DNA of 43,121 bases from Edaphosphingomonas laterariae (GTDB taxonomy: Bacteria; Pseudomonadota; Alphaproteobacteria; Sphingomonadales; Sphingomonadaceae), in NCBI RefSeq assembly GCF_900188165.1, contig NZ_FZOS01000029.1, forward strand, positions 1 through 43,121. Direction: 5' to 3'. Below, piece after piece: positions 15,104 to 23,233 of the stretch. Position 1 is the first letter of the stretch; each line of letters begins with the position of its first letter. Made by a program: the position numbers and the translations under genes. The notes under the pieces are model-generated. The model had not been told where the DNA came from, searched no databases, and saw only the letters and a program-made list of their open reading frames with translations.

Positions 15104-16308
15104 GCCGGTAACTGTTCGCTCGCATTCGAGTTCGCCGGCATCGGAAGGGCCGGCACACCGGCAAGGAAGCAATCCCATTCCATCATGAGTTGCCGCCGCT
15201 TGGCGAGCGCGTCCCCGCGACGATAGGCACGCTCGACTTCATCGCCAACTGCATGCGCCAGCGCCGCTTCAGCGATCTCCCGTGCATGGTTTGTCAGCTC
15301 ACCCGCCCAGTCCCGAAACGAGGACCGGAACCCATGGACGGTGAAATCATCCTCATCCAGACGCCGAAGCAGCATCTCCATCGCCATGTTCGAAAGCGGC
15401 TTGTCCGGGCTACGGCCAAAAAAGACGAAGCCGTCCGCTTCATTCCCCAGGAACGCGGCATGCTTGAGGATCTTCAGCGCCGCTGGCGAGAGTGGGACAC
15501 GGTGCTGGATGCCCATCTTCATGCGTTCGGGTGGGACGACCCAGAGCGCATTATCCAGGTCAACCTCATGCCACCGCATCTTCAGGGTTTCGCTGGTCCG
15601 GGCAGCGGTCAGGACAGTGAACTCAAGCGCTCGGGCCGCGACAGCATGGCGATTCCGAAGGCGCCTCATGAATTCCGGCACCTGATCATAGGGCATTGCC
15701 GGATGATGCCGGCGCGCCGATATGCGTCGCTTCGGCAGCAGAAGTTCCAGATGCCCTCGCCACCGCGCCGGATTCTCACCGTCGCGCCAACCAAGCACCT
15801 TTGCCGCATCGAGCACGCGTTCAATGCGGCCGCGCACGCGAGACGCAGTTTCAGGTAGCGCGGTCCAGATCGGATCAAGGCATTTGATGACATCCTCTGT
15901 GGAAATAGACGCCACCGGCTCATCCCAGAGCCCGGCCGCATGGGTTTTGAGCGTGTTGGTCCATTGCTGCGTGTGCTTGGCGTTCTTCCAGCCGGGTTTC
16001 AGTCGCTCGATCACCGAGGTGGCAGCTTCCCCAAAGGATTTGTCTGACCTCTCCACCTTGGGATTGACCCCGTCGGCGACCATCTTTCGCGATTTTGAAG
16101 CTGCCTCACGCGCTTCCGCCAGCGATACCAGGCTTAATGAGCCGAGCCCCATTTCCCGGCGCTTTCCAAGCCATTGATAGATGAACACCCAAGATCGCGC
16201 TCCGCCGGCTCCGACCTTCAGGTAAAGCCCGTCTCCATCTGCATGCATCCCAGGCGCCCGAATTGTTGCGGCGCCGCGGGCAGTCAGTCTGTTCGTCCTC
16301 TTCGCCAA
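15085..16308 (-). CDS. int: tyrosine site-specific recombinase (P4-type integrase)
   Basis: This is the ICE integrase, 407 residues. An N-terminal DUF4102 arm-binding domain ('LTARGAATIRAPGMHADGDG', 'LYLKVGAGGARSWVFIYQW') is followed by a core-binding SAM-like domain and the catalytic domain. Visible catalytic residues are Arg in 'LTAARTSETLKMRW', HxxR in 'VHGFRSSFRDWA' and His/Tyr in 'ALAHAVGDEVERAYRR'. The start is a TTG at 16308 with GGAGGG six or so bases upstream; no in-frame ATG precedes the domain. The gene lies beside tRNA-Ser and is transcribed away from it, the standard arrangement for elements that integrate in a tRNA 3' end. Confidence 0.93.
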   Translation of the reverse strand: MAKRTNRLTARGAATIRAPGMHADGDGLYLKVGAGGARSWVFIYQWLGKRREMGLGSLSLVSLAEAREAASKSRKMVADGVNPKVERSDKSFGEAATSVIERLKPGWKNAKHTQQWTNTLKTHAAGLWDEPVASISTEDVIKCLDPIWTALPETASRVRGRIERVLDAAKVLGWRDGENPARWRGHLELLLPKRRISARRHHPAMPYDQVPEFMRRLRNRHAVAARALEFTVLTAARTSETLKMRWHEVDLDNALWVVPPERMKMGIQHRVPLSPAALKILKHAAFLGNEADGFVFFGRSPDKPLSNMAMEMLLRRLDEDDFTVHGFRSSFRDWAGELTNHAREIAEAALAHAVGDEVERAYRRGDALAKRRQLMMEWDCFLAGVPALPMPANSNASEQLPAQSAKG

Positions 16309-16321
16309 CCTGTCCCTCCAT

Positions 16322-16370
16322 TTTTAGGAAAGGGCATGTCGCGATCCTAAAAGCTTTCCTAAAACGCGAC
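16322..16370. promoter_or_regulatory. repeat cluster between integrase and tRNA-Ser
   Basis: TCCTAAAA occurs at 16345-16352 and 16357-16364, and its inverse TTTTAGGA at 16322-16329. The outer pair extends to perfect 11-base arms, TTTTAGGAAAG (16322-16332) and CTTTCCTAAAA (16354-16364). Nested around them are GTCGCG (16338-16343) and CGCGAC (16365-16370). The cluster lies 13 to 62 bases upstream of the integrase start. It may be arm-type integrase or AlpA/excisionase sites, or an operator for int (inference). Confidence 0.6.
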
Positions 16371-16475
16371 CAGGATTGGCAGGGCTTGCCTGGGACGTGC
16401 CGGAAAAATGGATCACGAAAACCCGCGGATTTCCTTGGGTTTTGAGATTAGCTGAGATGTTGGGGGAACGGGATA

Positions 16476-16568
16476 TGGCGGAGACGGAGGGATTCGAACC
16501 CTCGGTACGGGTTAACCCCGTACGGCGGTTTAGCAAACCGCTGGTTTCAGCCACTCACCCACGTCTCC
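16476..16568 (-). tRNA. tRNA-Ser (anticodon GCU)
   Basis: Read on the minus strand, the gene begins GGAGACGTGGGTGAGTGG and ends in CGTCTCC, then G and an encoded CCA (16476-16478 on the + strand). The acceptor stem GGAGACG pairs with CGTCTCC. The anticodon arm is GCGGT-TTGCTAA-ACCGC, so the anticodon is GCT, reading AGC/AGU serine codons. A long variable arm (TACGGGGTTAACCCCGTA) is the class II mark of serine tRNA. TTCGAAT is the T loop. Its 3' end faces the integrase, so it is the probable attachment gene. Confidence 0.96.
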
Positions 16569-16752
16569 GGGAAAGGCCGTGAGCGCGGGCTATAGCGAGG
16601 ACATCGGGGGTGATCAACCGGGTCGCTGAAACTACCCACACATAATTTCGACTCGGGTCGCCGCGCCATCGACTCGGATCGTCGCCCGTTCATTGCCGGG
16701 CAAGGCGCAGCGGCGCTATTCTGGCGAACATATTGCCCCGGGGGATGAAATA

Positions 16753-17484
16753 ATGCCGAAGCTCCTTGCCACTTGCCTGCTCGGATTGGGCACGGCCGCG
16801 CTTGCCGCCGTGCCGGCCGCGGCGCAGGTCAGGACGGTCGATCCCAACACCGCGATCCAGGCCGATGTCGCGCCTGTTCCGGCAAGCGAGGCGGGATATG
16901 GCACCGATGTCACGGCGCCCGCCCCTGCCCCCGCTCCCACGCCTGCCCCGGCGGGCGAACCCGCGCCGGCAACCGCAGCCACCACCAGCGCGGAGGCCAA
17001 TGGCACCTATCAGGAAAACGACGTGCTTTCGGCGGCCGAAGGGGTGTTCGGCCGGGGGGCCGAAGGCCTCGCCAAGATGATCGAGAGCATCCTCAAGGAT
17101 CAGGGCGAGCCCAACGGCTATATCGTCGGGCGCGAGGCCGGCGGCGCCCTGGCGATCGGCGTGCGCTACGGATCGGGCACGATGTTCCACAAGGTCGAAG
17201 GCCAGCGCCCGGTTTACTGGACCGGCCCGTCGGTCGGCTTCGACATCGGCGCCAACGGCTCCAAGACGTTCGTCCTCGTCTATAATCTCTACGACAGTCA
17301 GGAGCTCTATCAGCGCTACCCGGCGGTCGAGGGGCAGGCCTATGTGATCGGCGGCTTCACCGCCAGCTACATGCGGCGCGGCGATGTGGTGCTGATCCCG
17401 ATCCGGCTGGGCGTCGGCTGGCGGCTAGGCGCCAATGTCGGCTATATGAACTTCACCGAAAAATCGAAGATCCTGCCCTTCTAA
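16753..17484 (+). CDS. DUF1134 domain secreted protein
   Basis: This is a secreted protein of 243 residues whose molecular function is unknown. The signal peptide is about residues 1-24 ('LLGLGTAALAAVPAAAQ'). A low-complexity Ala/Pro linker follows ('APAPAPAPTPAPAGEPAPA'). The C-terminal DUF1134 domain (about 90-243) has 'EVFGRGAEGLAKMIESILKD'-like sequence, 'GYIVGREAGGALAIGVRYGSG' in part ('GREAGGALAIGVRYGSG'), and 'RRGDVVLIPIRLGVGWRLGA'. Such proteins are widespread in alphaproteobacteria. The ATG at 16753 has a GGGGATG site upstream. It is the first host gene beyond the tRNA. Confidence 0.85.
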   Translation: MPKLLATCLLGLGTAALAAVPAAAQVRTVDPNTAIQADVAPVPASEAGYGTDVTAPAPAPAPTPAPAGEPAPATAATTSAEANGTYQENDVLSAAEGVFGRGAEGLAKMIESILKDQGEPNGYIVGREAGGALAIGVRYGSGTMFHKVEGQRPVYWTGPSVGFDIGANGSKTFVLVYNLYDSQELYQRYPAVEGQAYVIGGFTASYMRRGDVVLIPIRLGVGWRLGANVGYMNFTEKSKILPF

Positions 17485-17508
17485 AGGCTGCGCGGGCGGC
17501 GGAGGCGC

Positions 17509-17958
17509 ATGATGCCGCCCCTCTCCGCCCGCCTACAGGCCCTGGTCGCCGCGCTGCCGCTGAGGCCGGGCCTGCGTGTGCTGGAAATCGGCTGCGGCCC
17601 GGGCGCTGCGGCACGCGATCTTTGCCGGCGGATCGGGGGCGGCACCGTCCTCGCCATCGATCGCTCCCCCCGCGCGATCGCGCAGGCCATCGCCGCATCC
17701 GGGCCGGAGATCGCCTCCGGCCAGCTCACCTTCCGCTCCATCGCAATCGAGGACTTCGCCCTCGCCGCTGGCGAACCGCCTTTCGACCTCGCCTTCGCCT
17801 TTCGCGTCGGCGCATTCGATGGGCGTCATCCCGAACGGTTCGACGTGGCGATAGGGCGGTTGCGGGCGGCGCTGGCGCCCGGCGCGCCCTTCTTCATCGA
17901 TGGCGGCGCCCCGCTCCGCGCGATCGACCTCAGCCCGAAGTGTCAGGCCGGCCGGTAA
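17509..17958 (+). CDS. short class I SAM-dependent methyltransferase
   Basis: This is a 149-residue methyltransferase core. Motif I is 'GLRVLEIGCGPGAAARDL' (near residue 20-36), followed by the acidic 'VLAIDRSPRAI' that binds the SAM ribose, and 'PFDLAFAFRVGAFDG' in the position of the catalytic-face motif. The protein stops after the strand 'APFFIDGGAP', so the last strands of the usual fold are missing or reduced. The substrate is unknown. ATG codons at 17509 and 17512 share a GGAGG site; the second has the better spacing. Its end overlaps the end of convergent pyrC by 16 bases. Confidence 0.8.
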   Translation: MMPPLSARLQALVAALPLRPGLRVLEIGCGPGAAARDLCRRIGGGTVLAIDRSPRAIAQAIAASGPEIASGQLTFRSIAIEDFALAAGEPPFDLAFAFRVGAFDGRHPERFDVAIGRLRAALAPGAPFFIDGGAPLRAIDLSPKCQAGR

Positions 17959-19271
17959 GTCGCTTCGAAGCGCACCGGGCGCCCTTCGGCGGCATTGGCC
18001 AGCGTGCCTTCCCACATCACGCGGCGCCCGCGAATGATCGTGCCCACGGGCTTGCCGGTCAGTTGCATGCCGGTGAACGGCGACCAGCCGCATTTGGACG
18101 CCAGCCAGCTTTCCTCCACCGTCCAGCGCGCCTTCAGGTCGACGATCGAGAAATCGGCATCATAGCCGGCCGCGATCCGCCCCTTGGTGACGAGGCCGAA
18201 GACGCGCTGCGGGCCGGCCGAGGTGAGATCCACCAGCCGCTGCAGGCTCAGCCGCCCCTGCGCCACATGATCGAGCATCAACGGCAACAGCGTCTGCACG
18301 CCCGGCATGCCCGATGGTGACGCCGGATAAGGCTTGGCCTTTTCCTCGCGCAGATGCGGCGCATGGTCCGATCCCAGCACGTCGGGCACGCCCTGGTTCA
18401 GCCACTGCCACAGCCCGTCGCGGTGCGCGCCCGAACGGATCGGCGGGTTCATCTGGGCAAAGGTGCCAAGCCGGGGATAGGCATCCTCCCCCGCCAGCGT
18501 CAGGTGCTGGGGCGTCACCTCGCAGGTCGCGATATCCTTGTGGCCCGCCAGATATTCCAGCTCGGCCGGGGTCGTGACGTGGAGCACGTGGATACGGCGC
18601 CCGGTCTTGCGCGCCAGCGCGATGATCCGCTTCGTCGCCAGCAGCGCGCTTTCGTCGTCGCGCCACACCGGGTGCGAGGAAGGATCGCCTTCTACCCGTT
18701 CGCCCAGCCGCGCGTTCATCCGCGCCTCGTCCTCGGCATGGATGGCGACACGGCGGCTGCCCGAACGCAGCACGCGCTCCAGTTGCTCGTCCTCGGCGAC
18801 CAGCAGGCTCCCCGTGGACGCGCCCATGAAAATCTTGATCCCCGCCGCGCCGGGCAGCTTTTCCAGCTCCGCGCAATGTTCCGCATTCTCGGCGGTCGCG
18901 CCGACATAGAAGGCATGGTCGCACCACATCCGCCCTTCGGCGCGCGCCAGCTTGTCGGCCAGCGCCTCGGGCGTATCGGTATTGGGCTTGGTGTTGGGCA
19001 TTTCGAACACCGCCGTCACCCCACCGAGCACGGCGGCGCGGCTGCCGCTTTCCAGATCTTCCTTCGGCTCCAGCCCCGGCTCGCGGAAGTGGACCTGGCT
19101 GTCGATCACGCCCGGCAGCACGGTCAGCCCGGTGCAATCCACCACCTCGCCCGCATCGCCGACATTGCCGATCCGATCGATCCTGCCGCCACTCACGCCC
19201 ACATCGGCGGTGATCGGGCCGCCCGGCGTCCAGACGGTGCCGTTCTTCAAGATCATATCGTGCGTGGGCAT
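17943..19271 (-). CDS. pyrC: dihydroorotase (class I)
   Basis: This enzyme forms dihydroorotate from carbamoyl aspartate in pyrimidine synthesis. It has 442 residues. Metal and active-site elements are visible: 'DSQVHFREPG' (His 61 region), the carbamylated-lysine block 'GIKIFMGASTG' (Lys 146), 'IHAEDE' (His 178), 'HVLHVTTPAE' (His 231) and 'LGSDHAPH' (Asp 302). The block 'FREPG' and 'SDHAPH' fit dihydroorotase better than allantoinase or hydantoinase, though those relatives cannot be fully excluded. It is transcribed divergently from ygfZ, with 40 bp between the starts. Confidence 0.9.
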   Translation of the reverse strand: MPTHDMILKNGTVWTPGGPITADVGVSGGRIDRIGNVGDAGEVVDCTGLTVLPGVIDSQVHFREPGLEPKEDLESGSRAAVLGGVTAVFEMPNTKPNTDTPEALADKLARAEGRMWCDHAFYVGATAENAEHCAELEKLPGAAGIKIFMGASTGSLLVAEDEQLERVLRSGSRRVAIHAEDEARMNARLGERVEGDPSSHPVWRDDESALLATKRIIALARKTGRRIHVLHVTTPAELEYLAGHKDIATCEVTPQHLTLAGEDAYPRLGTFAQMNPPIRSGAHRDGLWQWLNQGVPDVLGSDHAPHLREEKAKPYPASPSGMPGVQTLLPLMLDHVAQGRLSLQRLVDLTSAGPQRVFGLVTKGRIAAGYDADFSIVDLKARWTVEESWLASKCGWSPFTGMQLTGKPVGTIIRGRRVMWEGTLANAAEGRPVRFEATYRPA

Positions 19272-19311
19272 GGTGCTTTCCTTTCGTCGCCGGCCTCCCT
19301 AACTCTTTCGC

Positions 19312-20046
19312 ATGTCGCAAGCCACCACTCTCGCCGCCACCACCCTTGCCGATCGCGCCGTCATCCGCCTTTCGGGCGAAGATGTGCGCGGGTTCCTTCA
19401 GGGCCTCGTCACCAGCGATGCCGCCGGGCCGCTGCCGGTATGGACCGCCCTGCTCACCCCGCAGGGCAAGGCCCTGTTCGATTTCCTGCTCTGGGCGGAT
19501 GGCGATGACCTGCTGATCGATTGCGAGGCCGATCAGGCCGATGCGCTCGTTCGCCGGCTCAGCCTCTATCGCCTGCGCCGGCCGATCACGATCGCGCGCG
19601 ATCCCGCGCTGGCCGTCCACTGGGCCGCCGAAGGCAGCGAAGGCGTTGCCGATCCTCGTCTGGCCGCGCTCGGCCGCCGCTGGATCGCGCCGGCCGGCGC
19701 AGGCGATGCCGGCCCCGCCTGGCGCGCCCACCGGCTCTCGCTCGGCGTCACCGAAGGCGCCGCCGAACTTGGGCAGGACAAGACCCTGTGGCTCGAAACC
19801 AATGCCCGCGAACTGAATGGCGTCAGTTTCACCAAGGGCTGTTATGTCGGGCAGGAAAATACCGCGCGGATGCACCACCGCGCCAAGGTCAACCGCCGGC
19901 TCGTGACGGTGCCGCTGGCCGATGGCGAACCGGCCGATCTGCGCGCATCCTATCCCGATCTCGGGCTCGGGGTCGCCCTGCGCCGGGTGGAAAGCCTGGA
20001 CCCGGCATCGCTGCCGCCCTGGCTGGCCGAAGCGATCGCCGCCTGA
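19312..20046 (+). CDS. ygfZ: folate-binding protein YgfZ
   Basis: This is a GcvT-like tetrahydrofolate-binding protein of 244 residues that supports iron-sulfur cluster enzymes. The N-terminus 'VIRLSGEDVRGFLQGLVTSD' and the signature 'FTKGCYVGQENTARMHHRAK' (KGCYxGQE, with the conserved Cys) identify the YgfZ type and separate it from the aminomethyltransferase GcvT. The C-terminal barrel is short, as is usual in alphaproteobacteria. Its stop codon lies within a palindrome shared with the convergent DUF2889 gene. Confidence 0.92.
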   Translation: MSQATTLAATTLADRAVIRLSGEDVRGFLQGLVTSDAAGPLPVWTALLTPQGKALFDFLLWADGDDLLIDCEADQADALVRRLSLYRLRRPITIARDPALAVHWAAEGSEGVADPRLAALGRRWIAPAGAGDAGPAWRAHRLSLGVTEGAAELGQDKTLWLETNARELNGVSFTKGCYVGQENTARMHHRAKVNRRLVTVPLADGEPADLRASYPDLGLGVALRRVESLDPASLPPWLAEAIAA

Positions 20047-20062
20047 TCGGGCCGATCAGGCG
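20040..20062. terminator. palindrome spanning two convergent stop codons
   Basis: The arms CGCCTGATCG (20040-20049) and CGATCAGGCG (20053-20062) are perfect inverses with a 3-base centre. The TGA stop of ygfZ and the TGA stop of the DUF2889 gene each lie in one arm. There is no T run, so it may work as a bidirectional transcript-end hairpin and not as a strict rho-independent terminator. Confidence 0.55.
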
Positions 20063-20820
20063 CAGGCGGCCGCCCGCGCGGCCAGCGGCCCTTCCACCGC
20101 GTGTGTGAAATCCCGCCGCGACCCGCGAAAACGGGCCGCCGGGTCGAAATTTTCGGGCTGGTGCGCAAAGCAGGCACCGGGCGGCGGATTGGGCACATCT
20201 TCCTGCAAATCGGGGTCGAAGGTCCGCCCGACGGAAATGAACACCGCGCGCCGCAACAGCAGCGCCGCCTCGCGCTCATCGGCGGGCAGCTCCGCCGCCC
20301 AATGGCGCAGTTCACGCAGGCTGCGGCCGGCATGATCATGGGGCGGCAGCACGGTTTCCCGGTCGAGCCGCCAGTCGATCAGGACCACGCCGTCGCGGTC
20401 GATCACCGCCCGGCGCAGGCCATTCTTCCAGTCCTCGACGAACATGCGGAACAGGTGCGGCCGATCACCCCCTGCCTTCGACGCCGCGAACAGCGCGAGA
20501 TCGTAGAGGTGGGTGCACTGCGCATAAGGCGAATCGAAACTGGCGACATCGGCCAGCGCGACGCCGGTCAGCCGTTCGATCAATTTCGGCCCGGCACCCG
20601 CGCACGTCGTCCACGGATGGCGGATGGTGGTCGCCTCGACACCGGTGATCGCACGCCCGTCATGCGACAAGGCGATTTCGAAATGGTGGAAATCATCCTC
20701 GAGATAAGCGAGCACGCGGCCCGGTCTCGGATCGATCAGGACGGCGCGGCGCAGGCCCGCCTCACCCGGCAGGAGCGGCGCGGCGCGGCGATCGGATGTC
20801 ATCGTCATGGCCCTGCCCAT
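20056..20820 (-). CDS. DUF2889 domain protein
   Basis: This is a 254-residue protein of unknown function. It matches the DUF2889 type: 'EDDFHHFEIALSHDGRAITG', 'EATTIRHPWTTCAGAGPKLI' and 'PYAQCTHLYDLALFAASKA', with conserved Cys and His residues in 'TCAGAG' and 'QCTHLYDL'. No signal peptide is seen. Later ATG codons at 20808 and 20802 are possible starts; the last has AGGG at a good distance. Related genes often occur near aromatic or acyl-CoA catabolic genes, but no firm role can be given here. Confidence 0.75.
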   Translation of the reverse strand: MGRAMTMTSDRRAAPLLPGEAGLRRAVLIDPRPGRVLAYLEDDFHHFEIALSHDGRAITGVEATTIRHPWTTCAGAGPKLIERLTGVALADVASFDSPYAQCTHLYDLALFAASKAGGDRPHLFRMFVEDWKNGLRRAVIDRDGVVLIDWRLDRETVLPPHDHAGRSLRELRHWAAELPADEREAALLLRRAVFISVGRTFDPDLQEDVPNPPPGACFAHQPENFDPAARFRGSRRDFTHAVEGPLAARAAACA

Positions 20821-20929
20821 GCCTTCCGCCGCCCCGGCAAATCAACCCCGGCGATTTACGGAACCCGGAATCGAAACGGCCGCCCCAGGCAATGAAGCCC
20901 GGCGCGGCCGTCGCGAAAGCTGAAAGCTA

Positions 20930-21217
20930 TCAGCCCTTGATCTCGTCCCAGCCGAGCGAGGTCTTGGCCGTGCGGCCGTCGACGCTGATGCTCGCGAGCG
21001 GAACGCGATAGATCTTGGTGTTGTAGATGAAGGTCACGACGCCGTCCGACTGGCGGACCTGCTCGACGCGGCCCAGCTTCTTGCCGGCGTTGTCATAGAG
21101 CGCATAGCCCTTCTTGACGACGGTGGCTTCAGCGGCGGCGTCCGCCGGCTGGGCCATCGCAGCGGCCGGAACCGCCAGGGCAAGGGCGAGCGCACTGCGC
21201 AGCACAAACTTGTTCAT
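20930..21217 (-). CDS. small secreted protein, PRC-barrel-like
   Basis: This is a 95-residue exported protein. The signal peptide is 'MNKFVLRSALALALAVPAAA' with cleavage near 'AMAQ'. The mature part 'VVKKGYALYDNAGKKLGRVE' and 'VTFIYNTKIYRVPLASISVD' looks like a small beta barrel. It resembles short sphingomonad proteins found in many copies; function unknown. The ATG at 21217 has AAAGG upstream, and the open frame before it lacks a ribosome site. The 164 bp upstream (21248-21411) hold no gene and are AT-richer than the surroundings, consistent with a promoter. Confidence 0.7.
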   Translation of the reverse strand: MNKFVLRSALALALAVPAAAMAQPADAAAEATVVKKGYALYDNAGKKLGRVEQVRQSDGVVTFIYNTKIYRVPLASISVDGRTAKTSLGWDEIKG

Positions 21218-21411
21218 TTTAAGCCTTTCCAACCAAAACCAATGCATGAACGCACAAAATGCGTTGCGCAGTGCAATCTATGCTGCGCTTGCGAACGCCC
21301 ATGCAGCAAGTCAGCGAGTCGCTCAACCCCTAATTTTCGATTCAGCGTCGAAAATTATCGCAATTTTGATTCATCCCCGCAAAGCGCAGCTTTCAACGCT
21401 GCCAGGGGCGA

Positions 21412-21816
21412 TCAGGGGCGCGCGCCACCACAGATCACATCCGTGATCATTTCGGTATCGCAATATTCCTTGAATTCCACGATCCGGCCATCGCGCAGCC
21501 GGGCAAGGAAATGATATTTATTATTATAATCGCGGCCCGAAACATGCCGCGCGAAGGATTCCGCCTCGATGGCGACGCGATCGTCCTGCGCGGTGATATC
21601 GTGGATCACGAAGCGCACGCCTTCGGGAAACGCCTCGTAGATCCGGCCCGCCGCCATGGCGATCTGGGCCTTGTCGAAGCTGCCGGAAATCAGCGTGCCG
21701 CCCATCGTCACGCAGCGGCCGTCATCGGCATAGCTGTCGACGATCGTCGCCACGTCCCCCGCGTTCATCGCGTCGAAGAAGCGACGCATCGCCGCGACAT
21801 TTTCCTCCACGCCCAT
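21412..21816 (-). CDS. SnoaL-like / NTF2-fold protein
   Basis: This is a 134-residue protein of the ketosteroid-isomerase-like NTF2 fold. 'VAAMRRFFDAMNAGDVATIV' and 'DSYADDGRCVTMGGTLISG' are the typical helix and first strands, and 'FLARLRDGRIVEFKEYCDTE' is the standard C-terminal pair of strands. It could be an isomerase, hydratase or dehydratase; the catalytic residues do not decide. The ATG at 21816 is preferred because GGGAGG lies 6 bases upstream; the ATG two codons earlier is too close to it. It is divergent from the MFS transporter gene. Confidence 0.8.
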   Translation of the reverse strand: MGVEENVAAMRRFFDAMNAGDVATIVDSYADDGRCVTMGGTLISGSFDKAQIAMAAGRIYEAFPEGVRFVIHDITAQDDRVAIEAESFARHVSGRDYNNKYHFLARLRDGRIVEFKEYCDTEMITDVICGGARP

Positions 21817-21966
21817 CGCCATCCTCCCGCAATTCCGGCCACCAGCCATGCGCGTGGCCATGAACCGCTGTCCAGAACGAAAAGCGATGACGAACGCCAG
21901 ATCTGCTGTAGGATGCGGAAGAAAAGCGGAAATCATGTCCGCAATCATATCGGGAGGGCCGGAATT

Positions 21967-23232
21967 ATGGAGCAGGCGTCGATCGTCCGCCCGTCAGGCA
22001 GGATGCCCTATCGCGGCTGGCTGGTCGTCATCGCCGGCTTTGCCAGCGCGATGCTGACTGTCGGGGCAACCATCTATTCCTTCGGTTTTCTGGTGCCGAC
22101 TTTGACGGGCGAATTCGGCCTGTCCTACGCGCAGGCCAATTTCGGCATCATGGCGCTGCTGATCGGCATGATGATCTGGTCGCCCTTCGTCGGGCGGATG
22201 ATCGATCGCTTTCCCGTGCGCTGGATGATGACGGTGGGCGCCGCGATCTTCGCCGGCGGCTTCCTGCTCCTCGCCAATGCCGGCTCGCTCCAGCTGATGC
22301 TGATCGCCACCGTCGGCCCCATCGCCTTCGGGATGATCGCGGCCGGCGCCATCGCCGCCAATTCGATCACCGCGCGCTGGTTCCGCCGCCGTCGCGGGCT
22401 CGCCATCGGCATCATCGCGGTCGCCACTTCGGCGGGCAATGCGGTGATGACCCCGATCGCGGCCTCGTCGATCGAACATTTCGGCTGGCGCACGGCCGTC
22501 GCCGCGATCGGCGTCGGCGTGGCCGTCATCATCGCCGTGCTCGCCCTTCTGTTCATGCGCGATCGCCCCACCGAGGCCGAACTCGTCGCGGCGGGCGAAG
22601 TCGTGCCCGATGCCCCTTCGGCGCAGGCCGCGCTCAACGAACCGGTCTGGTCCACCGCCGCGCTGCTGCGCGAACGCAATTTCTGGCTGATCATGTTCGG
22701 CTGCGGGCTGATCCTCGCCAGCGATCAGACGCTGATCCAGACGAACGCGCCCTATTTCAAGACCAAGGGCATCGGTCCGGTGGATGCCTCCTGGCTGATC
22801 TCGGTCGGCGGCATATCGGCGGTCTGCGGCAAGCTGATCGCGGGGTGGTTGGCCGATCATATCGACGTGCGCCGCGTGTTCGCGGTCGTCGCGCTGTTCC
22901 ACATCATCCTGCTCGGCCTTTACATCGTGTGGCCCGGCTATTGGGCGATGCTGGCCGCTTTCGCGCTGATCGGCGTGGCGATCGGCGGCGTCTATCCGGT
23001 GTGGACGGTGCTCACCGCCAACAGCTTCGGATCGCGCAGCTTCGGCGCCGCGCTCGGCGCGATGGCGATCGGCATGCAACCGCTGTCGATCGCGTCGCTC
23101 TACGCCATCGGCCGCATCCGCGACGTCACCGGCAGCTATAATCTCGCCTTTGCCGGCCTGCTCGGCATGGTCGTGCTGGCCTTCATCCTCGTCAGCTTCG
23201 CAAAACCGGGCGCGTGCACGCCCAAGGCATAG
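21967..23232 (+). CDS. MFS transporter
   Basis: This is a 12-helix permease of the major facilitator superfamily, 421 residues. Helix 1 is 'GWLVVIAGFASAMLTVGAT' and the loop 2-3 motif is 'SPFVGRMIDRFPVRW', a variant of GxxxDRxGRR. 'SITARWFRRRRGLAIGI' is typical of the oxalate/formate antiporter-like and monocarboxylate-type branch. Substrate unknown; an organic acid is a reasonable guess given neighbouring acyl-CoA genes. The ATG at 21967 has GGGAGGG upstream. It ends one base before the convergent GST stop. Confidence 0.85.
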   Translation: MEQASIVRPSGRMPYRGWLVVIAGFASAMLTVGATIYSFGFLVPTLTGEFGLSYAQANFGIMALLIGMMIWSPFVGRMIDRFPVRWMMTVGAAIFAGGFLLLANAGSLQLMLIATVGPIAFGMIAAGAIAANSITARWFRRRRGLAIGIIAVATSAGNAVMTPIAASSIEHFGWRTAVAAIGVGVAVIIAVLALLFMRDRPTEAELVAAGEVVPDAPSAQAALNEPVWSTAALLRERNFWLIMFGCGLILASDQTLIQTNAPYFKTKGIGPVDASWLISVGGISAVCGKLIAGWLADHIDVRRVFAVVALFHIILLGLYIVWPGYWAMLAAFALIGVAIGGVYPVWTVLTANSFGSRSFGAALGAMAIGMQPLSIASLYAIGRIRDVTGSYNLAFAGLLGMVVLAFILVSFAKPGACTPKA

Positions 23233-23233
23233 G

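Noticed and set aside
16476-16568. A duplicate att copy inside the window
   Set aside because: I looked for a second copy of the tRNA 3' end left of the integrase and did not see one; any partner site is outside.
18160-19878. A 572-residue minus-strand frame overlapping pyrC and ygfZ
   Set aside because: It crosses two genes on different strands; its middle is pyrC read in another phase.
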